A DNA stretch of 64,000 nt from Annulohypoxylon bovei var. microspora (taxonomy: Eukaryota > Ascomycota > Sordariomycetes > Xylariales > Hypoxylaceae), in contig MU405395.1 in NCBI GenBank assembly GCA_022836615.1, forward strand, positions 1 through 64,000, in the 5' to 3' direction. The position numbers and the translations under genes are program-made. Under the pieces are notes generated by a model. That model ran no database searches and was not told where the DNA came from. It saw nothing but the letters and a program-made list of their open reading frames with translations. This document shows, piece by piece, positions 1 through 11,337 of this stretch (within the stretch, counting starts at the first letter, position 1; each line of letters starts with the position of its first letter).

Positions 1-1048
1 CGCGCCGCGCTTACTCGGTACAAAGAGTACAAATGAGAAAGTCACTTGGGATCCACTAAAAGTGGAACGAACAGGTGCTGCGTTAACGAGACCGCGTGGC
101 CGAGCAGGGATTATTTAGTCGGAGCTAATGCCAAGCACCTGACAAGCAGCCAATTCATCACTTTGGGTTTTAATTGGTTGGATATGACTGGCTCAGCTCA
201 AAAGGGTTAACGCCGGGGTTTTCAGGGTTCCCACTGATTCCCATTGCAGCGGCGCAGGGGCCACCCACTTTCTTTTGCTGGAACCTTACATGGGAAATTT
301 GGAGATGCGCCTCGATCAATTGGATCAATTGGATCAAATTTACAGGTAGGGTAGGTACGTACTTAAAGGGGTGGAAATTTCCTATCCTTGCAGGTGTCCC
401 TTGTTCCTTGTCCCATTACTTACGCCTTACTTGCGTCCACGTTGATGTCCAATATCGTAGCATCAATCTGTCTCCGTACGCACAAGCAATGCAGTTAATT
501 CTTTAACGCTATTCTATTCTTCTAATACTGTAGTACCGCAGGTCTGCAGGTCTGCAGGTGTTACAGTACGATACTTTTTTCTGTAATTGATTTTTACTTA
601 TCCGACGTGGGTGTGTGGCTGACTGGAGAAACACGGCGTCGACAAATCATCGTCGCTCATCACAGCTAATAACACAGGAATAACCCTATCGCATTTAATA
701 CGACCCTCTCTTTATTAATCGACGACACCGGTCTTATTTCCTACCATTGCACGAGCACTACACTTAATTGTTCTTCTCTTGCTCGCCTATTCTTTTGTCA
801 CATACCTGCTGTAATCTCGATAATTATCACCCTTCCCTTCTCTTTGTTAGACCTCTTACACGACCAACGTTATCTAATTCTAGAGTCGCATTACTACGTG
901 GGGTCTATTCCTGTTGGTCGGATAGCTATCGTTCCACGAATAAATCTGCAGCAAGAGACCTCGCTAGTAACGTGAGGAGTCTGGGAGGATCTTTACCGGT
1001 ATATATTGCAACAATTGCAACCGCACCTCGCTGTTTTAGCTTTTCCAA
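1..1048. other. Upstream spacer of the mevalonate kinase gene
   Basis: I see no convincing gene here. The region holds a short TGCAGGTC-type repetition near 538-560, an imperfect ATTGGATCA repetition near 317-340, and a pyrimidine-rich leader around 770-860 that looks like the promoter and 5' untranslated region of the downstream mevalonate kinase. Open frames in this stretch begin at non-ATG codons or have no recognisable content. Confidence 0.6.
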
Positions 1049-2656
1049 ATGTCTCGTCTTCCAGCTACTCCTGAAAGCTTGAGTTCGGGAATGTCTAACG
1101 GCACCAATGGCTTTCATGAGGCCGTGGAGGACATTCATATAAACGGCGACACCACCGAACGGTCATCGTCAGAGGACGAGCGGGACAAGAAGAAGAAGAT
1201 GAATCGCAAGAATTCTAGCCCGATGATGCCGGCTTTTATGGTCTCGGCGCCAGGCAAGGTCATCGTCTTCGGCGAACATGCTGTGGTCTACGGCAAGGTA
1301 TGATATGCTTGTTGTTGTTTTTGTGGCCTTTCTTGCGCGTGTGTGTACTTACTATATTCCTGTATTTAGGCGGCTATTGCTGCTTCCATCTCGCTGCGGT
1401 CCTATCTTCTAGTTACACACCTTTCTAAGTCAAAGCGCACGGTTACTATGCAGTTCCCCGATATCGACTTGATCCACACGTGGAATATTGACGAATTGCC
1501 GTGGGATGAATTTCAAAGCCCGGGAAAGAAAAAGTACTACTATGATTTAGTCACAACCCTCGACCCCGACCTCGTAAAGGCCATGCAGCCGCACCTGGCC
1601 GACATTTCACCCGACATGCCCGAAGCGCAGCGAAAAATACATCAAAACTCGGCCGCCTCGTTCCTGTACCTGTTCCTATCGTTAGGGTCGCGAAGATCTC
1701 CGGGTTGTAGGTACACGCTTCGCTCGACAATACCCATAGGTGCCGGTGTCGGAAGCAGCGCGTCGATCGCTGTCTGTCTAGCTGCAGCTATGCTATTGCA
1801 GATCCGGACGCTGTCTGGCCCGCATCCCGATCAACCTTCCAAGGAGGCTCATACACAAATGGAGAGGATTAATCAGTGGGCTTTCGTGGCAGAGATGTGC
1901 ATACATGGCAATCCGTCTGGCGTGGACAATACGGTCTCGACACATGGCAAGGCCGTGGTATATCAACGGCTCGATTACGAGGAGCCGCCCGAGGTCACCT
2001 CGTTATGGGACTTCCCTGAATTACCACTACTTCTGGTGGACACGAGAGTACCCAAATCCACGGCCGTCGAAGTAGCCAAGGTTAAGAAGTTGATGGACGT
2101 GCACGAGGACCTAGTGGGTTCGATTATGGATGCGGTAGACAAGGTAACGAGAAGCGCGGAGAGTTTAATCGACGAGGAATACTTTGACAGCGAGGAACCG
2201 GAGAGTCTACGACGCATGGGAGAGCTCATGACCATCAACCACGGCCTACTATCGGCTATAGGCGTTTCGCATCCTCGCCTCGAACGGGTGCGGGAACTAG
2301 TCGATCACGAAGGAATCGGATGGACGAAACTTACGGGTGCCGGGGGCGGTGGCTGTTCCATATCGCTGATGAGACCGGATGCGCCGCGAGAAAAGGTTGC
2401 GAAGCTGGAACGCCAACTGGAGAACGAAGGATACAAACAGTTCAGGACGACGCTCGGCGGAGATGGCGTCGGTGTTCTGTGGCCCGCGGTGTTGAAAAAC
2501 GGACTGGACGAAGACGAGGAGGGCGGGATGGAAATCGACCTCGACAAGTTCCTGAATGCACCAGGTAACGCCGGTGTAGAGAAACTTGTCGGAGTATCCG
2601 GTGGCCTGGGTGGTGCTGAGAGAGAAGGCTGGAAGTTCTGGAGAGTCGAGAGCTAG
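1049..2656 (+). CDS. ERG12: Mevalonate kinase (two exons)
   Basis: This gene encodes mevalonate kinase, the cytosolic GHMP kinase that uses ATP to phosphorylate mevalonate in the isoprenoid/ergosterol pathway. Exons are 1049-1297 and 1370-2656, joined by a 72-nt intron with GTATGA donor and TTTAG acceptor; the join closes in frame to 511 residues. Family motifs are in order: PGKVIVFGEHAVVYGK (about residues 68-83), IPIGAGVGSSAS (about 205-215, the ATP loop), HGNPSGVDN (about 262), and KLTGAGGGGCS (about 402). The first ATG at 1049 is used; ATGs at 1091 and further on would also keep the kinase core, so the N-terminal 15-50 residues are uncertain. The acidic Lys-rich stretch before the core looks disordered. 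The next gene on the same strand, a protein prenyltransferase subunit, uses the end products of this pathway. Confidence 0.95.
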
Positions 2657-3191
2657 TGATGATTTGCGAGTTGTGAGGTATGAGAGCCCTAGAGCCCTGG
2701 AGGACTGTCAGTCGGACTTCCAATAGCGCACAAGCCCGCTATGGTAAGCGGTAAACTTGAGCTGCTTGGGGCAGGTGTCAGCCCCGGAGACCCGGAGAGT
2801 TTCCATTATAGCTTTTGTCTGGTTGTGTCTGGTCGGGTATTAGTGATAGAATATCCGTAGGCAAAAAAAGTAATGGGTTCCAGGTTCAATCATGGCTATG
2901 GCTATGGCTTTGGCCTTGGCTTTGGATTCGAATTAAAGTTAAATTTAAAGTTAATAAGAATCAAGATAGAACTAATCGATAGTTACTAGTAATTAATCAC
3001 GTTAATCGCACCTGCATTGAATAAACGCATTGGACAAATGCATCGAGTGCATTCTGCCGGTTGCGCTTGCCCCTCCGTGGTAGCAATGACGACGAGTGGA
3101 ATCTTTTGTCATTTCTCCCATTCCTAGGACCCTGACTGCTAACTAATATTTATTCGAACCCCACCATCCGCCATTCACGACCTTCGCAACA
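2657..3191. other. Spacer between mevalonate kinase and prenyltransferase alpha
   Basis: This stretch holds the 3' untranslated region of mevalonate kinase and the promoter of the next gene. A degenerate GGCTATGGCTTTGG-like repetition lies at about 2890-2930, followed by a short AT-rich run. No gene is visible. Confidence 0.6.
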
Positions 3192-4910
3192 ATGCCTAAG
3201 AACAAAGGAGCAGCCGCTCGAGCCAAACCCGCTGAACGTATATACATACCATTATTCAAATTCAAATTCGAGTTTCTATTTATGTGTTCTACAAATATCG
3301 CTAACTAGTCATCTGATTAGCAGCAAAACAAGAGCCCCCAAAGAAACCGCAGACCATCAGAGAGCTCGGGTGGCAGTGGTATTACGATACGAATCCTTAC
3401 CAGAAAGCCTACGAGCAGCTCGGCCTTGATGGCATGACCCCGGCTGACCGACAAGCCTACCTCAACCAAGAATATCTCAAGCCCGGCCTCGCCAAGACTC
3501 TCTCCAACAAAGCTCAGAAGGAGCTCTGGAAACAGCTGAACGAGGCAAGCGTTCCTCTGCGCAACCTGCCCCGACCGCGCGATAACCAGTGGGGTCGCGA
3601 CAAGAACGGCCGCGATCTTGGTGACTATACCGTAGAAGAGTACGAGGCATACAGCGCGAAGGCAGTCAAGCTCCTGTTCTTGTCAGAAAAGAGTTGGGAT
3701 TTTAGACGCAAACACGCCAGAGCTAGGAAGGCAGACCGGTTTCCCCTTAGCGATACAGAGAAGCATCTCATATTGAACGAGGAGGACATAGAGGTCGAGA
3801 GGGCTAGGAGAAAGGAAATGGCACAGTTAAAGCAGGAGCTGTACGGCGCAAAGTCGGACCCGTACGCGCTGAATCCAGAGTGGGACGATGTAGTACCGAT
3901 ACCCCAGGTGGAGGCAGAAGGAGCACTCGCTGCCATAGCATATCCAGAAGAGTATGCCGAAGGTATGTCTATCATAGGATTACTATTAAAACTCTTGGAG
4001 AGCGTATATTGACTTATCACTAGCCATGTCTTACCTCCGCGCCGTCATGGCTGCAAAAGAACACTCGCCGCGATGTCTGAAACTAACCGAACACATCATA
4101 TCGATAAACCCAGCCCACTATACGGTCTGGCTTTATCGATTCTCGATCGTCGAGGCCTTGAACATCTCCATCCCGGACGAGATCGAGTGGCTCAACGAGA
4201 TCGCACTCGAATGGATCAAGAACTACCAGATCTGGAACCATCGGAATCACCTGGTAGATCACTACTACCCAGCAATAGTGACGTCGCCCGAAGATGTAGC
4301 TGCGCTGGGGGAGAGTGAGATAAAGTTCCTAGACGAGATGCTAAAGCTAGATACAAAGAACTACCACGTGTGGAGCTATCGACAGTACTTAGTGCGTAAG
4401 CTGGGATTGTGGGGCGATGCCGAGTTGAAGAGCGCAGAGCTTTTGATCGACCAAGATGTGCGAAATAACTCGGCCTGGTCCCACCGCTTCTTCGTCGTCT
4501 TCTCAGACTCTTCATATTCAACACCCGACTCCCACGCCACAGAACATGACCCCAAGATTCCAGCCGACATCATCGACCGCGAAATAGAGTACTCCAAGAA
4601 AATAATCCTACTCGCGCCACAGAACCAGAGTCCTTGGAACTACCTGAAAGGCGTGTTATGTAAGGGCGGGAGAAAACTCGGTACGGTGAGGGAGTTCGTC
4701 GAGCAATTCGTCGAGAACTTAGGCGGCCCCGGAGACACCGAGAAGGTACGCAGCGCCCACGCTTTGGACCTTCTAGCCGACATCTATAAGGAAGCGGGCG
4801 AGATGGACCAGGCGCGGACAGCACTAAGGAGACTGAGCGAGAAGTGGGATCGCATCCGCCGCGGGTACTGGGAGTACCGAATGAAGCTGCTCGACCCGGA
4901 TCAACCCTAG
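3192..4910 (+). CDS. RAM2: Protein farnesyltransferase/geranylgeranyltransferase I alpha subunit with a long N-terminal extension
   Basis: This is the shared alpha subunit of CaaX farnesyltransferase and geranylgeranyltransferase I, which attach isoprenoids to Ras/Rho-type proteins. Exons are 3192-3237, 3321-3962 and 4024-4910, closing in frame to 524 residues. The alpha-subunit core starts at NPEWDD (about residue 200) and contains five PFTA helical-pair repeats marked by HYTVWLYRF, NYQIWNHRNHL, NYHVWSYRQYL, NNSAWSHRFF and SPWNYLKGVL. Residues 1-199 are charged (with GWQWYYDTNPYQKAYEQL near the start and long Lys/Arg/Glu helices) and I do not recognise them; yeast and animal alpha subunits begin close to the core. 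The acceptor of exon 2 is a tandem TAGCAG, so one residue may be optional. The core identity is firm. Whether the extension is translated as one protein rests on uninterrupted frame and the short first intron. Confidence 0.9.
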
Positions 4911-5884
4911 AGGAGCCGAGGTCGGGCTCTAGATTTCGACACCGTGGTGCGGCTCTACAGCGTGCCGTTCATCATGAGTCTCGATCGTGACGAGATGAAG
5001 GAGATGAGGCATGTGATATGGAAGCAGGCGCGGGCCCAGTATTCAAAGGGGGGGTATTCAAAGACGAGATCGGTGCCCTTCGAACAGGCGTTCAAATCGA
5101 GATACTGCAAGTAAGAAGGGTGGCGAGCGTTCAGATACGTAGGCAGGATACAGACAGAAAAATAATTGATATAGGATAATTTATTACATTTTCCCAACGC
5201 TGAAGTAAAAGTGAGGCTATGAAGTGCGTGCGACACAAAGCATTTACACTTAATCTACCTACCTACTCACCTAGAAGCCTAAAGCAACTACTCGTGCTTA
5301 TTCAGGGGGTATATTTTCCTATTTTCACTACATCTTTTGTATTTTTCGCCAGAATAAGCGCCTTCATTGCTATATGACCAGAGCTTTTCCCGTAGAAATA
5401 AATACATATCGGTCCGAAGTAAATTCATTCACTTTTCCACCTGCGAAGTATTTGGTTTAGATATTTGGCTTAGATGTGAGAATCTGAATGTCCTTATATC
5501 GGCTCCCAACCTGAAGATTGTAGGTATGGTTGTCAGTAAATCCAGACCTTCCAAAGGGCTAGTTAGTTTAGTTCCACGCCTCAGATTTCCATCCACTATT
5601 TTTGGATTTAAGGGGTATCGAACACCCAGGTTGCATCATTTGCTATTTGTTGTTTATGTCGACTCTCCGTTGGACGAGTTTGGTGATATAGCGAGTTTGA
5701 GGGTTAGTATCTTCAGGGCTACTCTTTTAGAATCGCTCATCTGTTCGTTCACCTATCCACCCCCATTCTCACCCCCAATCACCTTCGTAGGTTAGGTAGG
5801 TACCCAAGTAAAAGCAACGACCAAACCTCTCCTTCCCGCCTCATCGCCCAAGGCCCAATCGTAAAGCGTCTACCTATGTAGGTA
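4911..5884. other. Spacer between prenyltransferase alpha and Mtr2
   Basis: The spacer lies between convergent genes. A 142-codon open frame at 5367-5795 has no recognisable domain and low coding character, so I treat it as chance. TACCTA/TAGGTA runs occur near 5260 and 5790-5880. Confidence 0.5.
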
Positions 5885-6705
5885 TCATAGAGTGCGGTAG
5901 TTCTGGCTGACGATAACCCACTTCCGCAGGTTGCGCGGCGCGTTGCGGGCCCAGGCCTCCCAGTGCGGCACCAGCAGGAACGCCTCGTTGAAGTCCTGCT
6001 CCGGCAGCTCGCCCTCGGCCGGCGTGGTGCCGACGGCGAAGGCGCTGGCGCCCTCGGCCGGGGGAGCGGGCGCGGGCTTGGCGTCCTCACCGCCGCGGGC
6101 CGCCGTGTGCTCGTGCGTGTACCGGATCGTGCCGCTGACTTGGACTGCGGCCGGGTTAGCGGTCGTTTTATATATACCTATACCTACCCATATATATACA
6201 CACATATATACACATATGAATATACAGGTATCAAGACAGACAAACACTCACTCGCAAAGCTCAAGCGATCGCCATTCCGCACCTCAGCCGCAGCCGCGGT
6301 AGCCTCCCTGCTGTTCTCGGCGGGCGGCTCGGGCTCGCCGGTGCGGAAGCGCGCGCTCACGGGCTGGGCGTCGAAGGACGAGACCTCGTACAGCACGGGG
6401 CCGCCCTGGGTCTCGAGCACGGCCTCGTACGCGGCCACGTCGGCCACCGGCTGCCCGTTGACGCTGATGTCGGGCTTCGCGCCGGCGCCGGTCAGCCGCG
6501 CGGAGGTCGAGGCGTAGAAGGTGGCGAGAGGGCGCCGACGCGTGCGCGCTTCGTAGTAGTGGTCGACGAAGCTTTGGGCCGCTGGGGGAGTGTTAGTTGG
6601 GTGTGGGGAGAGCAGGTGTGAGGGTGAGAATGTGAGGGGTGTACCTTCGCTGGCTACCTTGAGCTGGGTGTCCATCGTCGGGAGCGATACCTTGGTTCCT
6701 GACAT
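5885..6705 (-). CDS. MTR2: NTF2-like mRNA export factor, Mtr2 type (three exons)
   Basis: The product resembles fungal Mtr2, the NTF2-fold partner of Mex67 in nuclear mRNA export through the pore. On the minus strand the exons are 6705-6645, 6581-6252 and 6144-5885, which close in frame to 216 residues. Visible family traits are the N-terminal helix with FVDHYYEARTRRRPLATFY, a central DISVNGQPV strand, an Ala/Pro-rich low-complexity loop, and the closing FNEAFLLVPHWEAWARN...RKWVIVSQNYRTL segment typical of the C-terminal sheet. The second intron is AT-rich with TATATA repeats, while the exons are very GC-rich. The first exon encodes only 20 residues and its ATG at 6705 is the only one that gives a family-like length. 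Nxt1 or another NTF2-like protein is the alternative, but Mtr2 fits better. Confidence 0.82.
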
Positions 6706-7252
6706 CTTGGGCTTTACTCTTAATCGAAGAATAGTGGGGACTGTGATAGCTCGTATAAAGTAGTGATCTACTAGGTAGTTGTTGCGTATATGCGTGTGTC
6801 GATGAAGCAAATTATTCGATGTTCGATTTTGTGATGTGGAGATTTTGATTGTAGATATGTATGCTTCGAGGGATGAAGCACAACCTGCAAATACCCAAAA
6901 TGAAGTGAAAGTTATGAAGCCATCCAAAGTTGATAAAATATAGCCAAATAAGTGAGATACAGATACGCCTAGGCTCACAGAGTGAAAGGTCGAATGGTAT
7001 GTGAGGTGTGAGGAGTGAATCGAGAATTTGTTCGAGTGAAAGTCTTGGAAACTTCTAACTTTATGTACACTGTGTGGGGCCATATATTTGTAGTCGGTTC
7101 TACAGTGAGAAAGTATGATTAACTACTGTACGGTGCATCGGTCTCAGCAATTGCACTTTTTCAACAACACAGCAACAAGTAATTCATTATTTGCATCTGA
7201 ATTTGAATTAAGTTCAACTTTCTTTCGAATATTGTATCTAACCATCTACAAC
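6706..7252. other. Spacer between Mtr2 and the broken Zn2Cys6 gene
   Basis: This is the AT-rich promoter side of Mtr2 and the 3' side of the Zn2Cys6 gene. A frame is open upstream of the Mtr2 start up to about 7083 but shows no conserved content. Nothing else is seen. Confidence 0.5.
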
Positions 7253-8387
7253 TTAATAGTATATCTCAGACTTCAGATACACGCCGGCTTCTCCCAAGGG
7301 CCATGCTATAAGGATTCTATACGGTATCGGTATCAACTCTTCGATCTTGAGCAGCAGCGGTTTGACTCGTTCGTTGAGCCACCATCTATCCTCCACACGA
7401 TGTAGCAAGACGCACCAGTACGACATCATGATAAGAGCCGCCGGGTGTTTGGCAGCGAGATCTACTCTAAAATAGTGGTTCATGAGGGGTGGGAATCTGA
7501 GCGCCGCATTCTTCCGATTCAGCGGCGTGTCTGCTCGATCTGACACGTAGAAGCACACCCTTAGTGTGACTAGGGTTTGCGCATAAGTTTCCCTCTGTTC
7601 ATGTGTTATTGGCAACTTCGAGCCCAGGTCAACAAGCCTTGCATCCGTAGTTCCGCCGTTCAAATCCTCGATCTTGGGCGTGTACAGATCCCCTAGGAGC
7701 GACCTCAAAGACGAGTGTATGAGGGTGGCGCTATGCTCCATCGTGATCGCCGCGCAACCCTGAATTAGAATAAGCCACTCTGCTAGAGTCCCAGCCTCCT
7801 CATTAAAAAGCAGCGACGAAGCGTCCTTCGCGGCAGCAAAGTGATACGGTACAAACAGACACGAGCAAGCAAACAACGGGAGAGCCGTCTCCGCCGAGAT
7901 AGAAGCTAGAGCCTCTCGGAATAATGGGATAGCTCTAGCTTGGTGCTCGGCGGCGACACGCTCGAGATAACCGGCTTGGTCTGGAAAGACTGAGCGCCGG
8001 TGCAGCGCGGCGATTGCGATGATTTCGTGCAGGAGGTACTGGTACTTCGTCGCGAGATCTACGATCACCTCCCGCCACACTGCCATCGACGCGCTATCGT
8101 CGGCCTGCGCGATAGCGGTGGACGTGGCGAAATGACGGTACAAGCCGAAGTCAGCAAAGGAGAAGGACGGCGCCTCGTAGAGGTGGGCCAGCATTGTCTC
8201 TTGTGCTTTCGAACCCCTCCCGCTCCCGGTTGAAGGCGACGGCGACGGCGCCAAGCTACACGGAAGCTGTCTCTTGACATACCTAGTATGAGCACGGCTG
8301 CTCCTCGTCGCATTTCACCTTCTTGGCCTTGCAAGTGGTGCATCCCGTTCGGCTCTTACGATGGGCTCTCCGGGCTGTTGGTATCAT
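7253..8387 (-). pseudogene. Zn2Cys6 fungal transcription factor, frameshifted inside its zinc cluster
   Basis: The locus looks like a sterol-regulator-type (Upc2-like) binuclear zinc cluster protein. From ATG 8387 the frame reads RRAHRKSRTGCTTCKAKKVK, then CDEEQPCSY, and stops at TAG 8285-8283. The rest of the cluster, YVKRQLPC, resumes in another frame from 8281 and continues open to 7253, giving about 340 residues of the fungal-specific transcription factor region (regulatory helices, no catalytic residues). Four Cys of the C-x2-C-x6-C-x5-C part are present. The fifth Cys falls exactly at the junction and is missing, while the sixth is in the downstream frame. Removing four bases restores the frame but leaves Tyr in place of Cys. 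No legal intron fits the gap. A real pseudogene or an assembly error are both possible; an N-truncated protein from ATG 8254 could still be made. Confidence 0.7.
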
Positions 8388-10771
8388 CTTCAGCGATATT
8401 CATTCTCACTATTCATAACCAAATTTCATTCAGAAGCCCCCAGGGAATTTACATACTACCTAATATCAACCCAATAGCCCAATTATGCCGACAAGCAGTT
8501 AGGAGAATCTCTAATATCGCCTAGTTGAGGCTTTGTGCGGTTCCGCACAGCACTGCCTCACCAGCTACCGTCGTAAAAGGAACCAACGAATCAGCTCTCA
8601 CCAAACTAAGGTCAACCCAACTAATCGCTATGTCTATCATGAGATTTTTATTCTCACAGAGAAATCTAGGTATGTAATATCAAAATGAGATAAATAGCAG
8701 ATATAGATTTCACACATGAATAAAATAGGTTCTTACCCTGAAAATCACCCCTATATCTTTGTAGAGTGGTCTGCTAGCATTACGATAAAGGCTAATAAGA
8801 ATTCGTATTGTTAGTAAGACGCTTAAAGCGATGAATACAAGTGGCTATGTAGTCTGTTGATCTTCCATATTCCAACTATCTACCTAGATATGAAGCAGTT
8901 CCGTTTTGATATTTCAGGAAATGCCTTCAGTGCCTAGGTGCTTAGGCACATATATTCTAAGCGAGTTATCTCCTGTGAGTTAACGAATTAACGCAATTCA
9001 AAGGCCCTAGTTCTACGGAAACACAAAGAAGGCGATATCGACGAAAGAGACTTGCTCAAAAGCTTAACGTCGTGAAAGTGACGCTCTTGCGGGTAGACCC
9101 CCTTACCTCAGACAAAATATTTGAAGGGCAAACATGCAAACTCTTTTCTAGGTACATCCAAAATACGAAACTTAGGGAAGCCGTAGAGGCATGGGCAATA
9201 AAAGGAGCGTGCGCAGCTTAGATCAAGCGATGACGCTGCCTACACAGGTACCTAGGTGAGTAGGTATGTACGTATGTATGTCTGTTGAACCAACATAAGC
9301 TCTAAGTTTCTAACAGTTACGTAGGTACTGATCATAATGTTCTCTGATGACCCTCATATTCCTAAGTAAGTATGTAGTTCGCACTCTATGTTTGTGTGCT
9401 ATAGCTCAATTAAGAGCAGCTTCTAATGCCTCATGTCCGGGAAACATGTTTAGTACCTAGCTGCCATCATAATCAGAGTCATAAAAGATACGTAGTTATG
9501 AATGGATACTACCTATCTTATGTGAGCATTGAAGAATGGACATCGCTTATTTAGGTTAGGTTAAGCAGTTAACACGGTAAGGTAAAGATGTATAGGACGA
9601 AACCGAGTATTCAATACGGAGGACCACTCATAAGAATAGTACTTGTTCAACATGTAATTCGTCGACGTAACTTCATATACGTAAGTTTCAGTGTTCAAAC
9701 TAATATTAACTTTCGTGTCACTGTGCGTCGTTTATACTAGTAGGTGACTACATCGTTGTAACTTGTTGTTCTCTTGAAACGATTAATCAATATATAATCA
9801 CCCGCTCCCGCCACCTTCACTTCTCTTTCTTTCATCCACTCATCACAAAAATAATTTCTTCCTTTCTAACTATTAATTCAATCACGAAACCAACAATAAA
9901 TCAAACGAATCTAAACCTTCAACATTAACTCTACCTACTAGCACTCTCCTCAATAAACGGCCTCCTCGTCTTGGTTGTTCTGATTAAATCACTTCATCAT
10001 TAGGTCTCGCTCATTCACTTGTGGAAGGGAGATTTCTCGATCTAGAACATCGTCCGAAAGCATCTTCGATTTTCGTACTCTTAGCTTAGCACGTCATGAT
10101 CCTAACTCAGCTAATAACACCAAAAGGCATTACATCCATGCCGCTGTCAATGTGGTTATCGACACTATTCCACCATAACCACCTCCATAATCCCTCATAA
10201 TTAGACAAGTGGTAAGCAATTTTTTGTATCAATTTCCCTGTTGTCACACCGAAGCTCATCATACCTGAACACGCAGGCCGAGGTTGACTAGCCATGAACA
10301 GCAATATGCTTCTCTCTTGACACCATGCACATTTTATTTATTATTTTAACCACAACGACGTGGTGTTCATCTTCGGCATCATACATCGTCTCCACCCTAA
10401 CCCCTTCTTGGGTGTTGGAGGCAGATGTCAAGCCACGATACTTGATGAGCAGCGACTATCCTCGGCTCTCATCTATGTGAGGGCTGGTTCTTCAAGAAAC
10501 ATTTGTGCCTAGCATCATGTAGAGCAACTGGTACGGCAACGGTCCTCCATCATCACAGTAACCTCAGCATCCTATTCTCGTTCTCAGAAACTATAAGAGG
10601 TTTGTTCATCTTTATAATTTCCTTCTATTAACTCTACTTATTAACTCTCCTAAAGATATATGTGACCCAAATATCGTCATATAACTGGTTATACCCCTAA
10701 TTTCTTCTTTCGACATCCCCTCAACGGGCTCTTTTCTTCTACGCACAAGAACAGTGCACCTCATCAGAATC
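8388..10771. other. AT-rich gene-poor region, left part
   Basis: I found no recognisable gene in about 2.4 kb. Scattered TACCTAGG/TAGGTA motifs occur (for example 9246-9270, 9320-9330). From about 9810 the strand becomes pyrimidine-rich like a fungal transcript leader, and a 51-codon ATG frame at 10325-10480 has a hydrophobic start; neither is enough to call a gene. These may be upstream parts of the cryptic candidate at 10772-11337. Confidence 0.45.
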
Positions 10772-11337
10772 ATGACAGACCTCTTAGAATACCCCGATTA
10801 TATAAGTCTCTTGTACGTATCACCCGATCAATATCGTAAGGAAAGTTGCTAATTTTGATGATACCCAGACAACATGATTAGACAACGCCATATCCTCCTG
10901 GTTAACTGGAGAAAATTTCCTCAACTCAGCATTCTACCCTACATTTCTCGGAGACATCACCTTTCAGCGTGAACCTGCAATTCAACGTAAGTCGATTACC
11001 CAGCCACATGTACCTGATATCTATTTAACAACCTACCATTATCCTCCCCTACTAATTACCGTATATTTCAGTCTAAGGTAACTTGCTCGGGCACACGTAA
11101 GCTCGGCCCGGTGTACTTGCCTCCAACAACAAGCGCGACGATAAGGACAAGAACAAAGACGACTCTTCCTTGGGCCTATTTCATGTCACCTTCATCCGAG
11201 CTTCTACCATAGAAGGGGAAGACAAGACGATGTCTGGGTACACAATACAGGCTACTATGACATCCGTAGCCGACAACCCGACGAATTACAACATCATTCA
11301 GCTGGTCTGGCTTTCTGGAAAGCATAGTGCTTCCTAG
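10772..11337 (+). CDS. Cryptic three-exon gene candidate or gene relic, unknown function
   Basis: I do not recognise a family. Three open segments join in frame if introns are 10836-10881 (GTAAGG donor, GATTAG acceptor, 46 nt) and 10987-11101 (GTAAGT donor, GTAAG acceptor): exons 10772-10835, 10882-10986 and 11102-11337, giving 134 residues. The segments read like protein: YPDYISLLYVSPDQY, SWLTGENFLNSAFYPTFLGD, a Lys/Asp-rich linker, then LFHVTFIRASTIEGEDK and a C-terminus ending WLSGKHSAS. The better-looking acceptor TTTCAG at 11071 for the second intron would give stop codons, so the gene may be decayed or the model wrong. The first exon may also begin further upstream, since the frame stays open back to about 10685. 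AT-rich surroundings suggest an orphan or fast-evolving gene. Confidence 0.3.

Noticed and set aside
174..506. 110-codon frame at the left edge
   Set aside because: The 5' part is low in coding character, with no domain, no splice context and no homologous pattern; it lies in the upstream spacer of mevalonate kinase.
5367..5795. 142-codon plus-strand frame
   Set aside because: No recognisable motifs, AT-rich codons with no bias like its neighbours, and no splice signals; likely chance between convergent genes.
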